Origin: Novosphingobium sp. SG707
Lineage (GTDB): Bacteria; Pseudomonadota; Alphaproteobacteria; Sphingomonadales; Sphingomonadaceae
Direction of reading: 5' to 3'
NCBI RefSeq assembly: GCF_012275515.1
Contig: NZ_JAAZQL010000009.1
Span: 122,034 to 186,033, forward strand
Length of the DNA stretch: 64,000 nucleotides
The notes under the pieces are model-generated. The model was given only the letters and a program-made list of their open reading frames with translations. It did no database searches and was not told the DNA's origin. Positions 25,847-34,926 of the stretch are shown in pieces. Position numbers and translations under genes: made by a program. The first letter of the stretch is position 1. Every line of letters begins with the position of its first letter.

Positions 25847-27219
25847 GCGATCCTCGCCAGCCAAGGCGCCAGATCGGCCTTCGCACGTTCGGTATAGACC
25901 AGCTTGCGGGCGGGCTTTTTGATCTTCTTTTCCGTGACGATGGGCGGGAACAGGCCGAAATTGATGTTCATCGGCTGATAAGTGTCCGCCTCTGCGTCGC
26001 CCGTAATATGGGCCAGCAGGGCGCCCAGCGCCGTGGTGCGCGGCGGCTCGGCCCAATCGCGGCCCGCCAGTTCGCAGGCGGTCATGATGCCCGCCAACAT
26101 GCCGACGCTTGCGCTTTCGACATAGCCTTCGCAGCCGGTGATCTGTCCGGCAAATCGAATGTGGGGCGAGGATTTCAGCCGCAATTGCCGGTCCAGCAAA
26201 GTGGGCGAATTGAGGAAAGTGTTGCGGTGCAGGCCGCCAAGCCGCGCGAATTCGGCATTTTCCAGCCCCGGAATCATGCGGAACACGCGGGTCTGCTCGG
26301 CATATTTCAGCTTGGTCTGAAAGCCGACCATGTTGAACAGCGTGCCCAGCTTGTTATCCTGCCGCAATTGCACCACGGCATAGGGCCAGCGGCCCTTGGG
26401 AAACTTTTCTGAAACGCTGCGCGGATCGTCCAGACCGACCGGCTTCATCGGGCCGAAGCGCAACGTGTCCTCGCCGCGTTCGGCCATGACCTCAATGGGC
26501 ATGCAGCCGTCGAAATAGGGGGTGTTGGCTTCCCACTCCTTGAAAACGGTCTTTTCGCCGCTCAGCAATTCCTCGCGGAAGGCCAGATATTCGGCCTTGT
26601 TCATCGGGCAATTGATGTAATCCTTGCCGTCCGACCCCAGCGCGATGCTGGCCTCGGCGCCCTTGTCCCAGCGCGCCGCGCGCCAGGCGATGTCCATATT
26701 GATCGTCTCGGCATAGACGATGGGGGCGATGGCGTCGAAAAAGGCGAGGGAATCCGCGCCCGTTGCCGCGCCGATCTTTTCGGCCAGCGACGCGGCGGTC
26801 AAAGGTCCCGTGGCCACAATCGTCAGGCCCGCATCGGGCAGCGTATCAATCCGCTCGCGCGTCAGCGTCAGATTGGGCAGGGCGGTCAGTTCGGCCTCGA
26901 TCGTGTCGCTGAACACATCGCGGTCCACGGCCAGAGCAGACCCGGCCGGAACTCGCGCCTTGTCCGCCGCGCGCATGATGAGGCTGTCGAGCGCCCGCAT
27001 TTCGTAATGCAGCAGGCCCACCGCGTTGGCGGTGTCATCATCGCTGCGCAAGGAGTTGGAGCAGACCAGTTCGGCCAGCCCGTCGCCCTGATGGGCCGGG
27101 CTACGTTCTCCGGTTCCGCGCATTTCCGAAAGGCGAACTTTGAAACCGCGCTTGCCTAATTGCCATGCCGCCTCGGTTCCCGCCAGGCCGCCGCCGATGA
27201 TGTGTACGTCATATGTCAT
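25843..27219 (-). CDS. trmFO: Methylenetetrahydrofolate-tRNA-(uracil-5-)-methyltransferase TrmFO
   Basis: 458 residues. N-terminal FAD-binding motif VHIIGGGLAGTEAAWQLGKRG, then LVCSNSLRSDD and a C-terminal GCEGYVESASVG segment, all typical of the TrmFO/Gid family. It makes 5-methyluridine at position 54 of tRNAs using methylene-THF and FADH2, in the cytoplasm. ATG at 27219 gives MTYDVHIIGGG. The gene overlaps the convergent EF-hand gene by four bases. An intergenic repeat lies just upstream of its start. Confidence 0.96.
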   Translation of the reverse strand: MTYDVHIIGGGLAGTEAAWQLGKRGFKVRLSEMRGTGERSPAHQGDGLAELVCSNSLRSDDDTANAVGLLHYEMRALDSLIMRAADKARVPAGSALAVDRDVFSDTIEAELTALPNLTLTRERIDTLPDAGLTIVATGPLTAASLAEKIGAATGADSLAFFDAIAPIVYAETINMDIAWRAARWDKGAEASIALGSDGKDYINCPMNKAEYLAFREELLSGEKTVFKEWEANTPYFDGCMPIEVMAERGEDTLRFGPMKPVGLDDPRSVSEKFPKGRWPYAVVQLRQDNKLGTLFNMVGFQTKLKYAEQTRVFRMIPGLENAEFARLGGLHRNTFLNSPTLLDRQLRLKSSPHIRFAGQITGCEGYVESASVGMLAGIMTACELAGRDWAEPPRTTALGALLAHITGDAEADTYQPMNINFGLFPPIVTEKKIKKPARKLVYTERAKADLAPWLARIA

Positions 27220-27272
27220 GGGGTGGGGCCTTAGCTATTGTGGGGGAGGGGGGCAAGGTTGGGGAAGGGAAG

Positions 27273-27465
27273 GTGCCTCCGGCGGGCAAAGGGACTTGTC
27301 CCTTTGCAATCCCATTAATGGGTGGGTGGCTTCCGGCGTGGTGTTGGGGGATAGGAATAAAGCCTGCGGCGCTGGCATATCCGCCCCGCAGGGCGCGATA
27401 CACGCCGCCGCCGCCATGGCACAGCGCAGACAGTAACGGGAGCGCGAGGGTCTAGACCCTCGCAT
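27273..27465 (+). repeat. Interspersed intergenic repeat, copy 1
   Basis: It shares with the element at 46109-46320 a left module, GTGCCTCCGGCGGG followed by the hairpin CAAAGGGACTTGTCCCTTTG (27287-27306). A right module ends with the perfect palindrome GCGAGGGTCTAGACCCTCGC (27444-27463), preceded by ACAGTAACGGGAGC. Between them is a degenerate GCCTGCGGCG...CCCCGCAGGGC stem. It lies between the DUF952 and trmFO genes, which are on the same strand. No transposase or coding capacity is apparent. Confidence 0.85.
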
Positions 27466-27467
27466 CT

Positions 27468-27815
27468 TCACGCCGCAGGCAAAACCACCGAACCATCGCC
27501 CGCGCGCACCAACGCCCCATGCGCAACCACAGCCGACAGCGGCAAATCCCCGTAAACATGGGGAAACAACGCCCCGCCGCGCGAGACTTCCCACTTCACC
27601 GCATCGCCCAGCGCCGCCAGATCGACCGTGGCGATAAACAGATCGCCCATACCGGCGAAATGCTTGTCGATGGTTTCTGCCAACTGCGGCTCGGCCGAGA
27701 GGTGGATATAGCCATCGGCCAGATCCACCGGCGCGCCCTTGAACACGCCATCGGCAAGGAACTGCGCCATTTGCGGCGCAGTGAGCACTTTATGGGCAAC
27801 AGGCGGCAGGCTCAT
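27468..27815 (-). CDS. DUF952 domain-containing protein
   Basis: 115 residues. DGYIHLSAEPQLAETIDKHFAG and WEVSRGGALFPHVYGDLPLSAV match the DUF952 family signature (a small cytoplasmic alpha/beta protein of unknown function). It overlaps gyrA by four bases (ATGA-type), so it is translated from the gyrA transcript. The right edge of repeat copy 1 sits immediately after its stop codon. Confidence 0.9.
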   Translation of the reverse strand: MSLPPVAHKVLTAPQMAQFLADGVFKGAPVDLADGYIHLSAEPQLAETIDKHFAGMGDLFIATVDLAALGDAVKWEVSRGGALFPHVYGDLPLSAVVAHGALVRAGDGSVVLPAA

Positions 27816-30544
27816 TCGCCCGCCGTCCCTTCGCCCGCCTGATCTTCCGGCGCCGCTTCCTCGACACTTTCATCCTCGGCTTCGCTCTCGGCCAGACGGA
27901 CCGCCGAAACGACATGCTCATTATCGGCCACATTGAACAGGCGCACGCCCGCCGACCCGCGCCCGATTACCCGCAGAGACGAAAGCGGCAGGCGGATCAT
28001 CTTGGCCTGATCGGTCACCAGCATCAGCTGATCGGCCTGAACGGCGGGGAAGCTGGCCACGACTTCGCCATTGCGGGCGATATTGTCGATATTGGTGATG
28101 CCTTGCCCGCCGCGCCCGGTCCGGCGATATTCATAGGCTGAGGACAGTTTGCCATAGCCATTGGTGCAGACCGTGAGGATGAATTCCTCGCGCGCGGCCA
28201 ATTCGGCCATGCGCTCGGCCGAGATCGAGGGTTCGCCTTCCTTTTCGCCCTTCCACGGTGCGAATTTCAGGTAATCCTCGCGTTCCTCGCTGCTGGTGCC
28301 CACGCGGTGCAGGATCGAGAGCGAGATCACTTCATCGTCGCCCTTGAGCAACATGCCGCGCACGCCGGTCGAGGTGCGGCTGGTGAATTCGCGCACTTCA
28401 TCGGCGGCAAAGCGGATCGCCTTGCCCTGACGGCTTGCCAGCAGAACATCGTCATCCTGCGACAGCAAGGCCACGCCGATCAGGCGGTCATCGTCGCCTT
28501 CTTCAAAGCGCATGGCGAATTTGCCGTTCGACGGGATGTTGGCAAAGGCATCCATGCTGTTGCGGCGGATATTGCCCTTGGCCGTGGCAAACACCACCGA
28601 AAGCGCGCCCCAATCCGCCTCATCCTCGGGCAGAGGCAGCACGGTTGCGATCGTTTCATCCTTGTCCAGCGCGGGCAGCATGTTGACGATAGGACGCCCA
28701 CGCGTGGCCGGGCCGCCTTCGGGCAGCTTATAGACCTTGAGGCGATAGACCTTGCCGGCGGTCGAGAAGAACAGCACCGGATTATGGGTGGTGGTGACGA
28801 ACATCGTCCCCACGGCATCCTCTTCCTTGGTGGCCATGCCCGCGCGGCCCTTGCCGCCACGCGCCTGCGCGCGGAAGGTGCTGAGCGGCGTGCGCTTGAT
28901 ATAGCCGTCCATCGTCACGGTGACGACCATGTCGTCGCGCTCGATCAGGTCTTCATCGTCAATGCCATCGGCGGCGGCGGTGATTTCCGACACACGCGGC
29001 GTTGCGAAAGCGGCGCGCACCTCGATCAGCTCCTGACGGATCACGCCATAGAGCTTGGCCCGATCGGCCAGAATCGAGAGATATTCGGCAATCGCCTTGG
29101 CCAGTTCTTCCAGCTCGTCGCCGATTTCGTCGCGGCCCAGCGCCGTCAGGCGGTGCAGGCGCAGGTCGAGGATGGCCTTCACCTGCGTTTCGGACAGGCG
29201 GTAGGTGGGCGCCGAAAGCTCGTCGCTGCCTTCCTCGATGGCCTCGACCAGACGGATATAGGAGGCGATTTCGCCCATCGGCCATTCGCGCGCCGACAGG
29301 GCCGCGCGCGCCGCGCCCGGATTGGGCGAGCCGCGGATGATGCGCACCACTTCGTCCAGATTGGTGACCGCGATCACCAGACCCAGCAAGATATGCGCCC
29401 GGTCGCGCGCCTTGTTCAGCTCGAACTTGGTGCGGCGGGTAATCACTTCTTCGCGGAAGGCGATGAAGGAGGTGAGGATATCCTTCAGCCCCAGCACTTC
29501 CGGACGCCCGCCACGGATGGCCAGCATATTCGCCGGGAAGGAGGACTGGGCGGGCGTGTTGCGCCAGATCTGGTTGAGCACCACCTCGGGCGTGGCATCG
29601 CGCTTGAGGTCCACGACGACGCGCACGCCTTCGCGGTTCGATTCGTCGCGGATGTCGGAAATGCCCTCGATGCGCTTGTCCTTGGCCGCCTCGGCGATCT
29701 TTTCGACAAGGCCCGACTTGCCCACCTGATAGGGAATCGAGGTCAGCACGATCGAGCGGCGATCATTGCGGCCCGTCTCGATCTCATGACGGCAACGCAT
29801 GATGATGCTGCCGCGCCCGGTGTTATAGGCGTTGCGCGCACCGCCCTGACCCAGGATCAGCGGGGCGGTCGGAAAGTCCGGCCCCGGAATGATCTTCATC
29901 AGCTCGTCGGTGGTGATCGCCGGATTGTCGATGGTGGCCAGCGCGCCGTCGATCACTTCGCCAAGGTTGTGCGGCGGAATGTTGGTGGCCATGCCGACCG
30001 CGATGCCGCCCGCGCCATTGACCAGCAGGTTGGGGAAGCGCGCGGGCAGGGCCTGCGGCTCGCTCTCCGACCCGTCATAGTTGTCGACGAAATCGACGGT
30101 GTTCTTGTCGATATCGGCCAGCAGGCTGTCGGCCACCTTGGCCAGACGCGCTTCGGTATAACGCATCGAGGCCGGCGGATCGGGGTCCATCGAGCCGAAG
30201 TTGCCCTGACCGTCGATCAGCGGCAGGCGCATCGACCAGTCCTGCGTCATACGCGCCAGCGCGTCATAGATCGCCGCGTCGCCATGCGGGTGATACTTGC
30301 CCATCGCGTCGCCGACGATACGCGCCGATTTGCGATAGGCCTTGGCATGGGTAAAGCCGTTCTCGTGGCAGGTCCACAGGATGCGGCGATGCACAGGCTT
30401 CAAACCATCGCGCACATCGGGCAGCGCGCGCGCCACGATCACGCTCATCGCGTAATCGAGGTAGCTGGTCTTCATCTCGTCGACGATATCGACGCGGGTA
30501 AATTCGCCCATGGGGCTGGCGGACAAGGTGGTTTCGTCGCTCAC
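27812..30544 (-). CDS. gyrA: DNA gyrase subunit A
   Basis: 910 residues. The topoisomerase IV/gyrase A breakage-reunion domain has the catalytic Tyr in ASMRYTEARL (about Tyr129), followed by a C-terminal beta-pinwheel with the GyrA-box-like QARGGKGRAGM that wraps DNA. With GyrB it introduces negative supercoils. The quinolone-region reads HPHGDAAIYD, so the residue equivalent to E. coli Ser83 is Ala, while Asp87 is kept. The start is GTG at 30544. The acidic C-terminal tail (EEAAPEDQAGEG) is longer than in E. coli. DUF952 is coupled downstream. Confidence 0.98.
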   Translation of the reverse strand: MSDETTLSASPMGEFTRVDIVDEMKTSYLDYAMSVIVARALPDVRDGLKPVHRRILWTCHENGFTHAKAYRKSARIVGDAMGKYHPHGDAAIYDALARMTQDWSMRLPLIDGQGNFGSMDPDPPASMRYTEARLAKVADSLLADIDKNTVDFVDNYDGSESEPQALPARFPNLLVNGAGGIAVGMATNIPPHNLGEVIDGALATIDNPAITTDELMKIIPGPDFPTAPLILGQGGARNAYNTGRGSIIMRCRHEIETGRNDRRSIVLTSIPYQVGKSGLVEKIAEAAKDKRIEGISDIRDESNREGVRVVVDLKRDATPEVVLNQIWRNTPAQSSFPANMLAIRGGRPEVLGLKDILTSFIAFREEVITRRTKFELNKARDRAHILLGLVIAVTNLDEVVRIIRGSPNPGAARAALSAREWPMGEIASYIRLVEAIEEGSDELSAPTYRLSETQVKAILDLRLHRLTALGRDEIGDELEELAKAIAEYLSILADRAKLYGVIRQELIEVRAAFATPRVSEITAAADGIDDEDLIERDDMVVTVTMDGYIKRTPLSTFRAQARGGKGRAGMATKEEDAVGTMFVTTTHNPVLFFSTAGKVYRLKVYKLPEGGPATRGRPIVNMLPALDKDETIATVLPLPEDEADWGALSVVFATAKGNIRRNSMDAFANIPSNGKFAMRFEEGDDDRLIGVALLSQDDDVLLASRQGKAIRFAADEVREFTSRTSTGVRGMLLKGDDEVISLSILHRVGTSSEEREDYLKFAPWKGEKEGEPSISAERMAELAAREEFILTVCTNGYGKLSSAYEYRRTGRGGQGITNIDNIARNGEVVASFPAVQADQLMLVTDQAKMIRLPLSSLRVIGRGSAGVRLFNVADNEHVVSAVRLAESEAEDESVEEAAPEDQAGEGTAGE

Positions 30545-30868
30545 GCGCGTGTTTTCATTCTTCGATTGTTGTGGGACTGGCCCGGATTGAACGTCTCTAG
30601 GCCATGGCGTCGCCTATGGCCAGCGATTGCGTCGCCTAGTGGGCCGGATCGAATGCGTTTTCCACAAGTGGACGCACCTGGACGGCCCATGCCCGGCGCG
30701 ATGCTTGCGCAAATCCGCAGCCATGCGCACAAAGTCGTAGTTCAATCGTGGTTCACACGCGACAGGCCATTAAGGCTATAGTTGCATTGACGCGGATTTG
30801 CCTTAACAAGCGCAACGTTGAGTTTGGGGCGGCACGCTGGTTGCCATGCCAAGAGGAGATAGATTGCA
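30545..30868. other. Divergent intergenic region, gyrA / periplasmic repeat protein
   Basis: 324 bases without a gene. GCGTCGCCTA is directly repeated about 28 bases apart near 30606-30640. A loose promoter-like pair, TTCACA followed after 17-18 bases by GCTATAG near 30752-30781, faces the plus-strand gene. AGAGGAG about 11 bases before 30869 is its ribosome binding site. Nothing else is recognisable. Confidence 0.4.
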
Positions 30869-32125
30869 ATGAAGCTTTCCCTTTCGCGCTTTGCTGTGGC
30901 CGTGGCGCTGGCTTTGCCTGTTGCGGGCGCTGGCGTGATGGTGGCGGCCCCGGCCATGGCGGCTCCGGCTGGTCCCGACCTTTCCAAGCCGTTTCTGGCT
31001 GTGGGCGTGCCGTTCCAGACCGCTCTGGAAAAGGTCAAGAAGGCGCCCAGCCCCGAAGGCATTGCCGATCTGCGCGCGCAGTATGAAAAGGTTCTGGCCG
31101 CCGCGACCAAGCCCGACGACAAGTTCACGGCGGGCAACTGGGGCATCCAGCTTGGCAGCCTGGCCAAGGACGATACGCTTCAGGGCAAGGGTATTCAAAT
31201 GATGGTCGACAGCGGCAAGACCCCGCCCGACCTGCTGCCCAAGCTGCACTTCGCGCTGGCCCAGATGGCGCTTCAGGCCAAGGACAATGCGGGCGCCCGC
31301 AAGAACCTCGACGCCTCGATCGCCGCCGGCAACAAGGAAGCCGAGCCGCATGTGTGGCTGGCCGAAATCAATTTCGAGGAAAAGCAGTCGAAGGCCGGTT
31401 TTGACGAGCTGAACAAGGCCATCGACATTGCCGGGACGGCGGCGCCGGAAAACTGGTATCGTCGCGGTCTGGGCTTTGCCTATGAAGCGCGCGATTACGG
31501 TCAGGCTGTGAATTTCTCGACCAAGCTGGTCAAGGCCTATCCCGTGACCAAGAGCTGGTCGGCCGCGATTGCCGTGCTGCGCGATCTGGGTCAGCTGCCC
31601 TCGCAGGACACGATTGACCTGATGCGCCTGATGGCGCGCACCAACAGCTGGGCCGAAGAGCGCGACTATGGCGAATTCGTTCAGGCCGCTGACGCCCGCC
31701 GTAACCCGGCCGAAGTGAAGGCCGTGATCGAGGCCGGTGTGGCCGCGGGCAAGCTGGACGCGTCCAAGACCTTCTATGCCGAAGCGCTCAAGACCGCCAA
31801 CAGCCGTATCGGCCCGGACAAGGCCTCGCTGCCCGGTTTTGAAAAGGATGCGCGCGCCGCCAATGCGACCGTGGGCACCGTGTCGGGCGCGGGCGATGCG
31901 TTCCTGTCCTATGGCGAATCGGCCAAGGCGATCGACCTTTACAAGATTGCTCTGAACAAGCCGGGCGTGGACAAGCCGGTCGTGCTGACCCGTCTGGGCA
32001 TCGCGCAAGTGGACGCGGGCGATTACGCCGGTGCGCAGGCCACTTTCGCGCAGGTCGAAGGGCCGCGTAAGCCGATGGCTGAACTCTGGTCGCTCTATGC
32101 GGCCCAGAAGGCTGCCGGTAAGTAA
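30869..32125 (+). CDS. Exported TPR-like helical-repeat protein
   Basis: 418 residues. Signal peptide with cleavage after AMA (about residue 31). The remainder is almost wholly alpha-helical, with TPR-like pairs such as LHFALAQMALQAKDNAGARKNLDASIAAG, PENWYRRGLGFAYEARDYGQAV and a C-terminal VVLTRLGIAQVDAGDYAGAQATF. It is likely a periplasmic scaffold or protein-interaction factor. No enzymatic motif is seen. Lys-rich and GC-biased codon use agree with high expression. It is monocistronic with a strong terminator at 32148. Confidence 0.8.
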   Translation: MKLSLSRFAVAVALALPVAGAGVMVAAPAMAAPAGPDLSKPFLAVGVPFQTALEKVKKAPSPEGIADLRAQYEKVLAAATKPDDKFTAGNWGIQLGSLAKDDTLQGKGIQMMVDSGKTPPDLLPKLHFALAQMALQAKDNAGARKNLDASIAAGNKEAEPHVWLAEINFEEKQSKAGFDELNKAIDIAGTAAPENWYRRGLGFAYEARDYGQAVNFSTKLVKAYPVTKSWSAAIAVLRDLGQLPSQDTIDLMRLMARTNSWAEERDYGEFVQAADARRNPAEVKAVIEAGVAAGKLDASKTFYAEALKTANSRIGPDKASLPGFEKDARAANATVGTVSGAGDAFLSYGESAKAIDLYKIALNKPGVDKPVVLTRLGIAQVDAGDYAGAQATFAQVEGPRKPMAELWSLYAAQKAAGK

Positions 32126-32147
32126 GGCTTACGCTTTCAACCCGCAA

Positions 32148-32181
32148 AAAAGGGGGCGACGGGAAACCGCCGCCCCCTTTT
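32148..32181. terminator. Terminator after the TPR-like gene
   Basis: AAAAGGGGGCG and CGCCCCCTTTT form a perfect 11-bp stem around a 12-base loop, with A-rich and T-rich flanks, so it can act in both directions between the converging TPR-like and carbonic anhydrase genes. Confidence 0.85.
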
Positions 32182-32193
32182 CGTTATGGGCTG

Positions 32194-32859
32194 TTATTCG
32201 ACCGGGGCGAACTCGCCGGTGGCTTCATCCAGCAGATGCAGCAGGCCGTCCGAAATGGCGAAGAAGGCGCCGCGCAGCTTCAGGCTGCCCTTTGCCTCCT
32301 TCTGCGCCACGCAAGGGAAGCTGCGCAGGTTTTCAAGGCTGACCTTGACGCCTGCCTGCTCCATTGCTCGCTCGGCGGGGCGGCCCTCGGTGCCATGCTT
32401 GTGCGCCACTTCATCGCGCGCGTCGTCGAGCAGCGAGATCCAGTTGGCGACAAAGCCGCCCTGGCCCGGTTCGGCGCCATACAACTCCTGTGTCAGCGCC
32501 GCCTTGCAGCCGCCGCACATACCGTGGCCCATCACGATGATCTCGCGGACCTTCAGAACCTGCACGGCAAATTCCAGCGCGGCTGAAACGCCGTGATGGC
32601 CCGGCGTGGTTTCAAACGGCGGGACCAGCGCGGCGACATTGCGCACGACAAAGATTTCGCCCGGATCGACATCAAAGATCTGCGAAGGATCGACCCGGCT
32701 GTCGGAACAGGCGATCACCATGACTTCGGGCTGCTGCCCTTCGCGCAGCGTGCTCCAGCGTTCGCGATGCGGGTTCCAGCCGGTTTCGCGGAAACGGTGA
32801 TACCCTGCGATAAGACGGTCAAGGGGCGGGGTGGCGGGGGCGTTACCCGTATCTGACAT
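32194..32859 (-). CDS. Beta-class carbonic anhydrase
   Basis: 221 residues. Zinc ligands and catalytic dyad are visible: ACSDSRVDP (Cys, Asp, Arg) and GHGMCGGCKAA (His, Cys). It interconverts CO2 and bicarbonate in the cytoplasm. ATG 32859 has AGGAGA at ideal spacing; a further upstream in-frame start would add 15 unconserved residues. It stands alone, divergent from lipA. Confidence 0.95.
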   Translation of the reverse strand: MSDTGNAPATPPLDRLIAGYHRFRETGWNPHRERWSTLREGQQPEVMVIACSDSRVDPSQIFDVDPGEIFVVRNVAALVPPFETTPGHHGVSAALEFAVQVLKVREIIVMGHGMCGGCKAALTQELYGAEPGQGGFVANWISLLDDARDEVAHKHGTEGRPAERAMEQAGVKVSLENLRSFPCVAQKEAKGSLKLRGAFFAISDGLLHLLDEATGEFAPVE

Positions 32860-33002
32860 CTCGTTCTCCTGACGATGGAGGGCATCGGGGATTCGGCCCG
32901 TCATGCCCGTGGCTGCCGATTGCCCCGAAGCCTGTCCGAAGGCCAGCAGAAACTCAAACTTAACTCTGGAAAGAGCTGCATCATGCGCCTATCTGCCGGG
33001 TC

Positions 33003-33947
33003 ATGAACGACCTCTCCACGCCTCCTTCGCCCGATTCCAATTCCACGGTTCAGCGCAAGCCGGACTGGATTCGCGTTAAAGCCCCCGTCAGCCGCGAATA
33101 TGGCGCCACGCGCGACCTGATGCGCGGGCTGGGGCTGAACACGGTGTGTGAAGAGGCGGCTTGCCCGAATATCGGCGAATGCTGGACGAAAAAGCATGCC
33201 ACGGTAATGATCCTTGGCGATGTCTGCACGCGGGCCTGCGCCTTCTGCAACGTCAAGACCGGCATGCCGCGCAAGGTCGACCTGAACGAACCGGCCCATG
33301 TGGCCGAAGCCGCCGCCAAGCTTGGGCTGGAGCATATCGTGATCACCTCGGTCGACCGCGACGATCTGCCCGATGGCGGCGCGGGCCAGTTCGTCAAGGT
33401 CATCAACGAATTGCGCCGCACCACGCCCAATACGACGATCGAGATCCTGACCCCCGATTTCCGCAACAAGATGCGCCCCGCGATCGAGGCCATCGTTGCC
33501 GCAGGCCCGGATGTGTACAACCACAATCTGGAAACCGTGCCCCGGCTCTATCCCACCATCCGCCCCGGCGCGCGTTGTTATGCCTCGCTGCGCCTGCTGG
33601 AGGAGGTGAAGGCCCACAACCCGCTGATCTTCACCAAGAGCGGCATCATGCTGGGCCTTGGCGAGCAGCGGCTGGAGGTCCATCAGGTGATGGACGACAT
33701 GCGCAGCGCGCAGATCGACTTCCTGACCATGGGCCAATATCTGCGCCCCACGCCCAAGCATGCCGAGGTCAAGGAATTCGTCACGCCCGCCGCCTTCAAC
33801 GCCTATGGCGCGATTGCGCGGGCCAAGGGCTTCCTTCAGGTCGCGGCCAGCCCGCTGACCCGCTCGTCCTATCACGCGGGCAAGGATTTTGCCGAAATGC
33901 GCGCCGCCCGCGAGGCCAAGCTCGCCAAGGCGGCGGCGAAAGCCTGA
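33003..33947 (+). CDS. lipA: Lipoyl synthase LipA
   Basis: 314 residues. Two iron-sulphur clusters are indicated: the auxiliary cluster motif CEEAACPNIGEC and the radical-SAM CxxxCxxC as CTRACAFCNV. The final RSSYHA segment supplies the conserved Ser ligand. It inserts two sulphur atoms into octanoyl groups on 2-oxoacid dehydrogenases and GcvH. The COQ10/RatA-like gene follows after seven bases, the common alphaproteobacterial order. Confidence 0.98.
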   Translation: MNDLSTPPSPDSNSTVQRKPDWIRVKAPVSREYGATRDLMRGLGLNTVCEEAACPNIGECWTKKHATVMILGDVCTRACAFCNVKTGMPRKVDLNEPAHVAEAAAKLGLEHIVITSVDRDDLPDGGAGQFVKVINELRRTTPNTTIEILTPDFRNKMRPAIEAIVAAGPDVYNHNLETVPRLYPTIRPGARCYASLRLLEEVKAHNPLIFTKSGIMLGLGEQRLEVHQVMDDMRSAQIDFLTMGQYLRPTPKHAEVKEFVTPAAFNAYGAIARAKGFLQVAASPLTRSSYHAGKDFAEMRAAREAKLAKAAAKA

Positions 33948-33954
33948 TCCCGCG

Positions 33955-34395
33955 ATGCCGAGTATTCATGAGACGCGCCGCCTGCCCTATTCGGCCAAGC
34001 AGATGTTCGATCTGGTGGCCGATGTGGGCCGGTATGGCGAATTCCTGCCCTGGGTCGTGGCCACCCGCGTGAAAAGCAATGACGGACACGAAATGGTGGC
34101 CGACATGTTGGTGGGCTTCAAAATGCTGCGCGAGAAATTCACCAGCCGCGTGGTGTTCGATGCCCCGCGCGAGCTGACCGTGCATTACCTCGACGGGCCG
34201 ATGCGCGATCTGGACAATGTCTGGAAGTTTCGCGATGTCGATGGCGGCTGCGAGCTGGAATTCGACGTCAGCTTCACTTTCCGCAACCCCTTGTTCGAAA
34301 GCCTTGCCGGGCAATATTTCGACAAGGCGTTCCGCAAGATGGTGGCCGCTTTTGAAGAGCGTGCGGCCAAACTCTATGGCGGTGAACCGGCCTGA
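33955..34395 (+). CDS. COQ10/RatA-family START-domain protein
   Basis: 146 residues. A polyketide-cyclase/START-like fold with N-terminal HETRRLPYSAKQMFDLVADVGRYGEFLPWV, typical of the family that binds ubiquinone or its precursors (COQ10). The same family includes E. coli RatA, often annotated as a toxin; no antitoxin (RnfH/RatB) is adjacent here, so a ubiquinone-chaperone role is preferred. ATG 33955 gives the conserved start MPSIHETR. It shares the lipA transcript. Confidence 0.9.
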   Translation: MPSIHETRRLPYSAKQMFDLVADVGRYGEFLPWVVATRVKSNDGHEMVADMLVGFKMLREKFTSRVVFDAPRELTVHYLDGPMRDLDNVWKFRDVDGGCELEFDVSFTFRNPLFESLAGQYFDKAFRKMVAAFEERAAKLYGGEPA

Positions 34396-34398
34396 GGA

Positions 34399-34926
34399 TC
34401 ACTCCTCCTCGGTCGGGGCCTCCATTTTCGGCAAGAGCAGTTCAAGCGCGACCTTGACCGCCTCGGCGCGGATCTCGCTGCGGCTGGTGGGGGCAAAGAA
34501 GCGCTCTTCGGCCAGCACTTCCTCGCTGTTGCGCTCGGCCTTGGCAAAGACCACCAGGCCGACCGGCTTTTGCGCTGTGCCGCCATCAGGCCCGGCAATG
34601 CCGCTGATCGCGACGGCCACATCGGCGTCCGAATTCTTCAGCGCACCTTGCGCCATCGCCCATGCACAGGCGCAGGACACCGCACCGAACGTGTCGATAA
34701 TATCGGGCGAAACGCAAAGCAGCTTCTGCTTGGCCGCATTGGAATAGGTGACGAAACCGCTTTCCACCACCGCCGAGGAACCCGCGATTTCGGTCAGCGC
34801 CGCCGAGACGAGGCCCCCGGTGCAGCTTTCCGCCAGCACGACCTTGCGGCCCAGCGCGCGGTTTTCCGCGATCACCTGCGCGGCCATTTCCATAATGTCG
34901 GGAGCGAAGAAGGAAGCTTGAGTCAT
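34399..34926 (-). CDS. pncC: CinA-family nicotinamide-nucleotide amidase
   Basis: 175 residues, the stand-alone C-terminal CinA (PncC) domain. Motifs AESCTGGLVSAALTEIAGSS (catalytic Ser region) and ISGIAGPDGGTAQKPVG are clear. It hydrolyses NMN to nicotinate mononucleotide in the pyridine nucleotide salvage cycle. The ATG at 34926 overlaps the stop of the upstream exported-protein gene (ATGA type). It is the last gene of the ispDF operon and converges on the COQ10-like gene. Confidence 0.93.
   Translation of the reverse strand: MTQASFFAPDIMEMAAQVIAENRALGRKVVLAESCTGGLVSAALTEIAGSSAVVESGFVTYSNAAKQKLLCVSPDIIDTFGAVSCACAWAMAQGALKNSDADVAVAISGIAGPDGGTAQKPVGLVVFAKAERNSEEVLAEERFFAPTSRSEIRAEAVKVALELLLPKMEAPTEEE

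Noticed and set aside
27235..27594. 119-codon minus-strand open frame across repeat copy 1
   Set aside because: It overlaps the DUF952 gene and the repeat; a related frame at copy 2 shares only the residues encoded by the palindrome module, so it reflects the repeat rather than a protein.
28307..30781. 824-codon open frame on the plus strand opposite gyrA, and similar long frames at 3154-4671, 4532-6352, 16403-18199, 47213-49336 and 58141-60378
   Set aside because: All lie antisense to well-identified genes in high-GC DNA, have His/Arg/Gln-rich composition with no recognisable domain, and lack ribosome binding sites. They are shadows of codon bias.
33955..34395. RatA-type toxin of a toxin-antitoxin pair
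   Set aside because: The family name is inherited from E. coli RatA. No partner gene is adjacent, and the lipA neighbourhood with the START fold fits the COQ10 ubiquinone-binding role.
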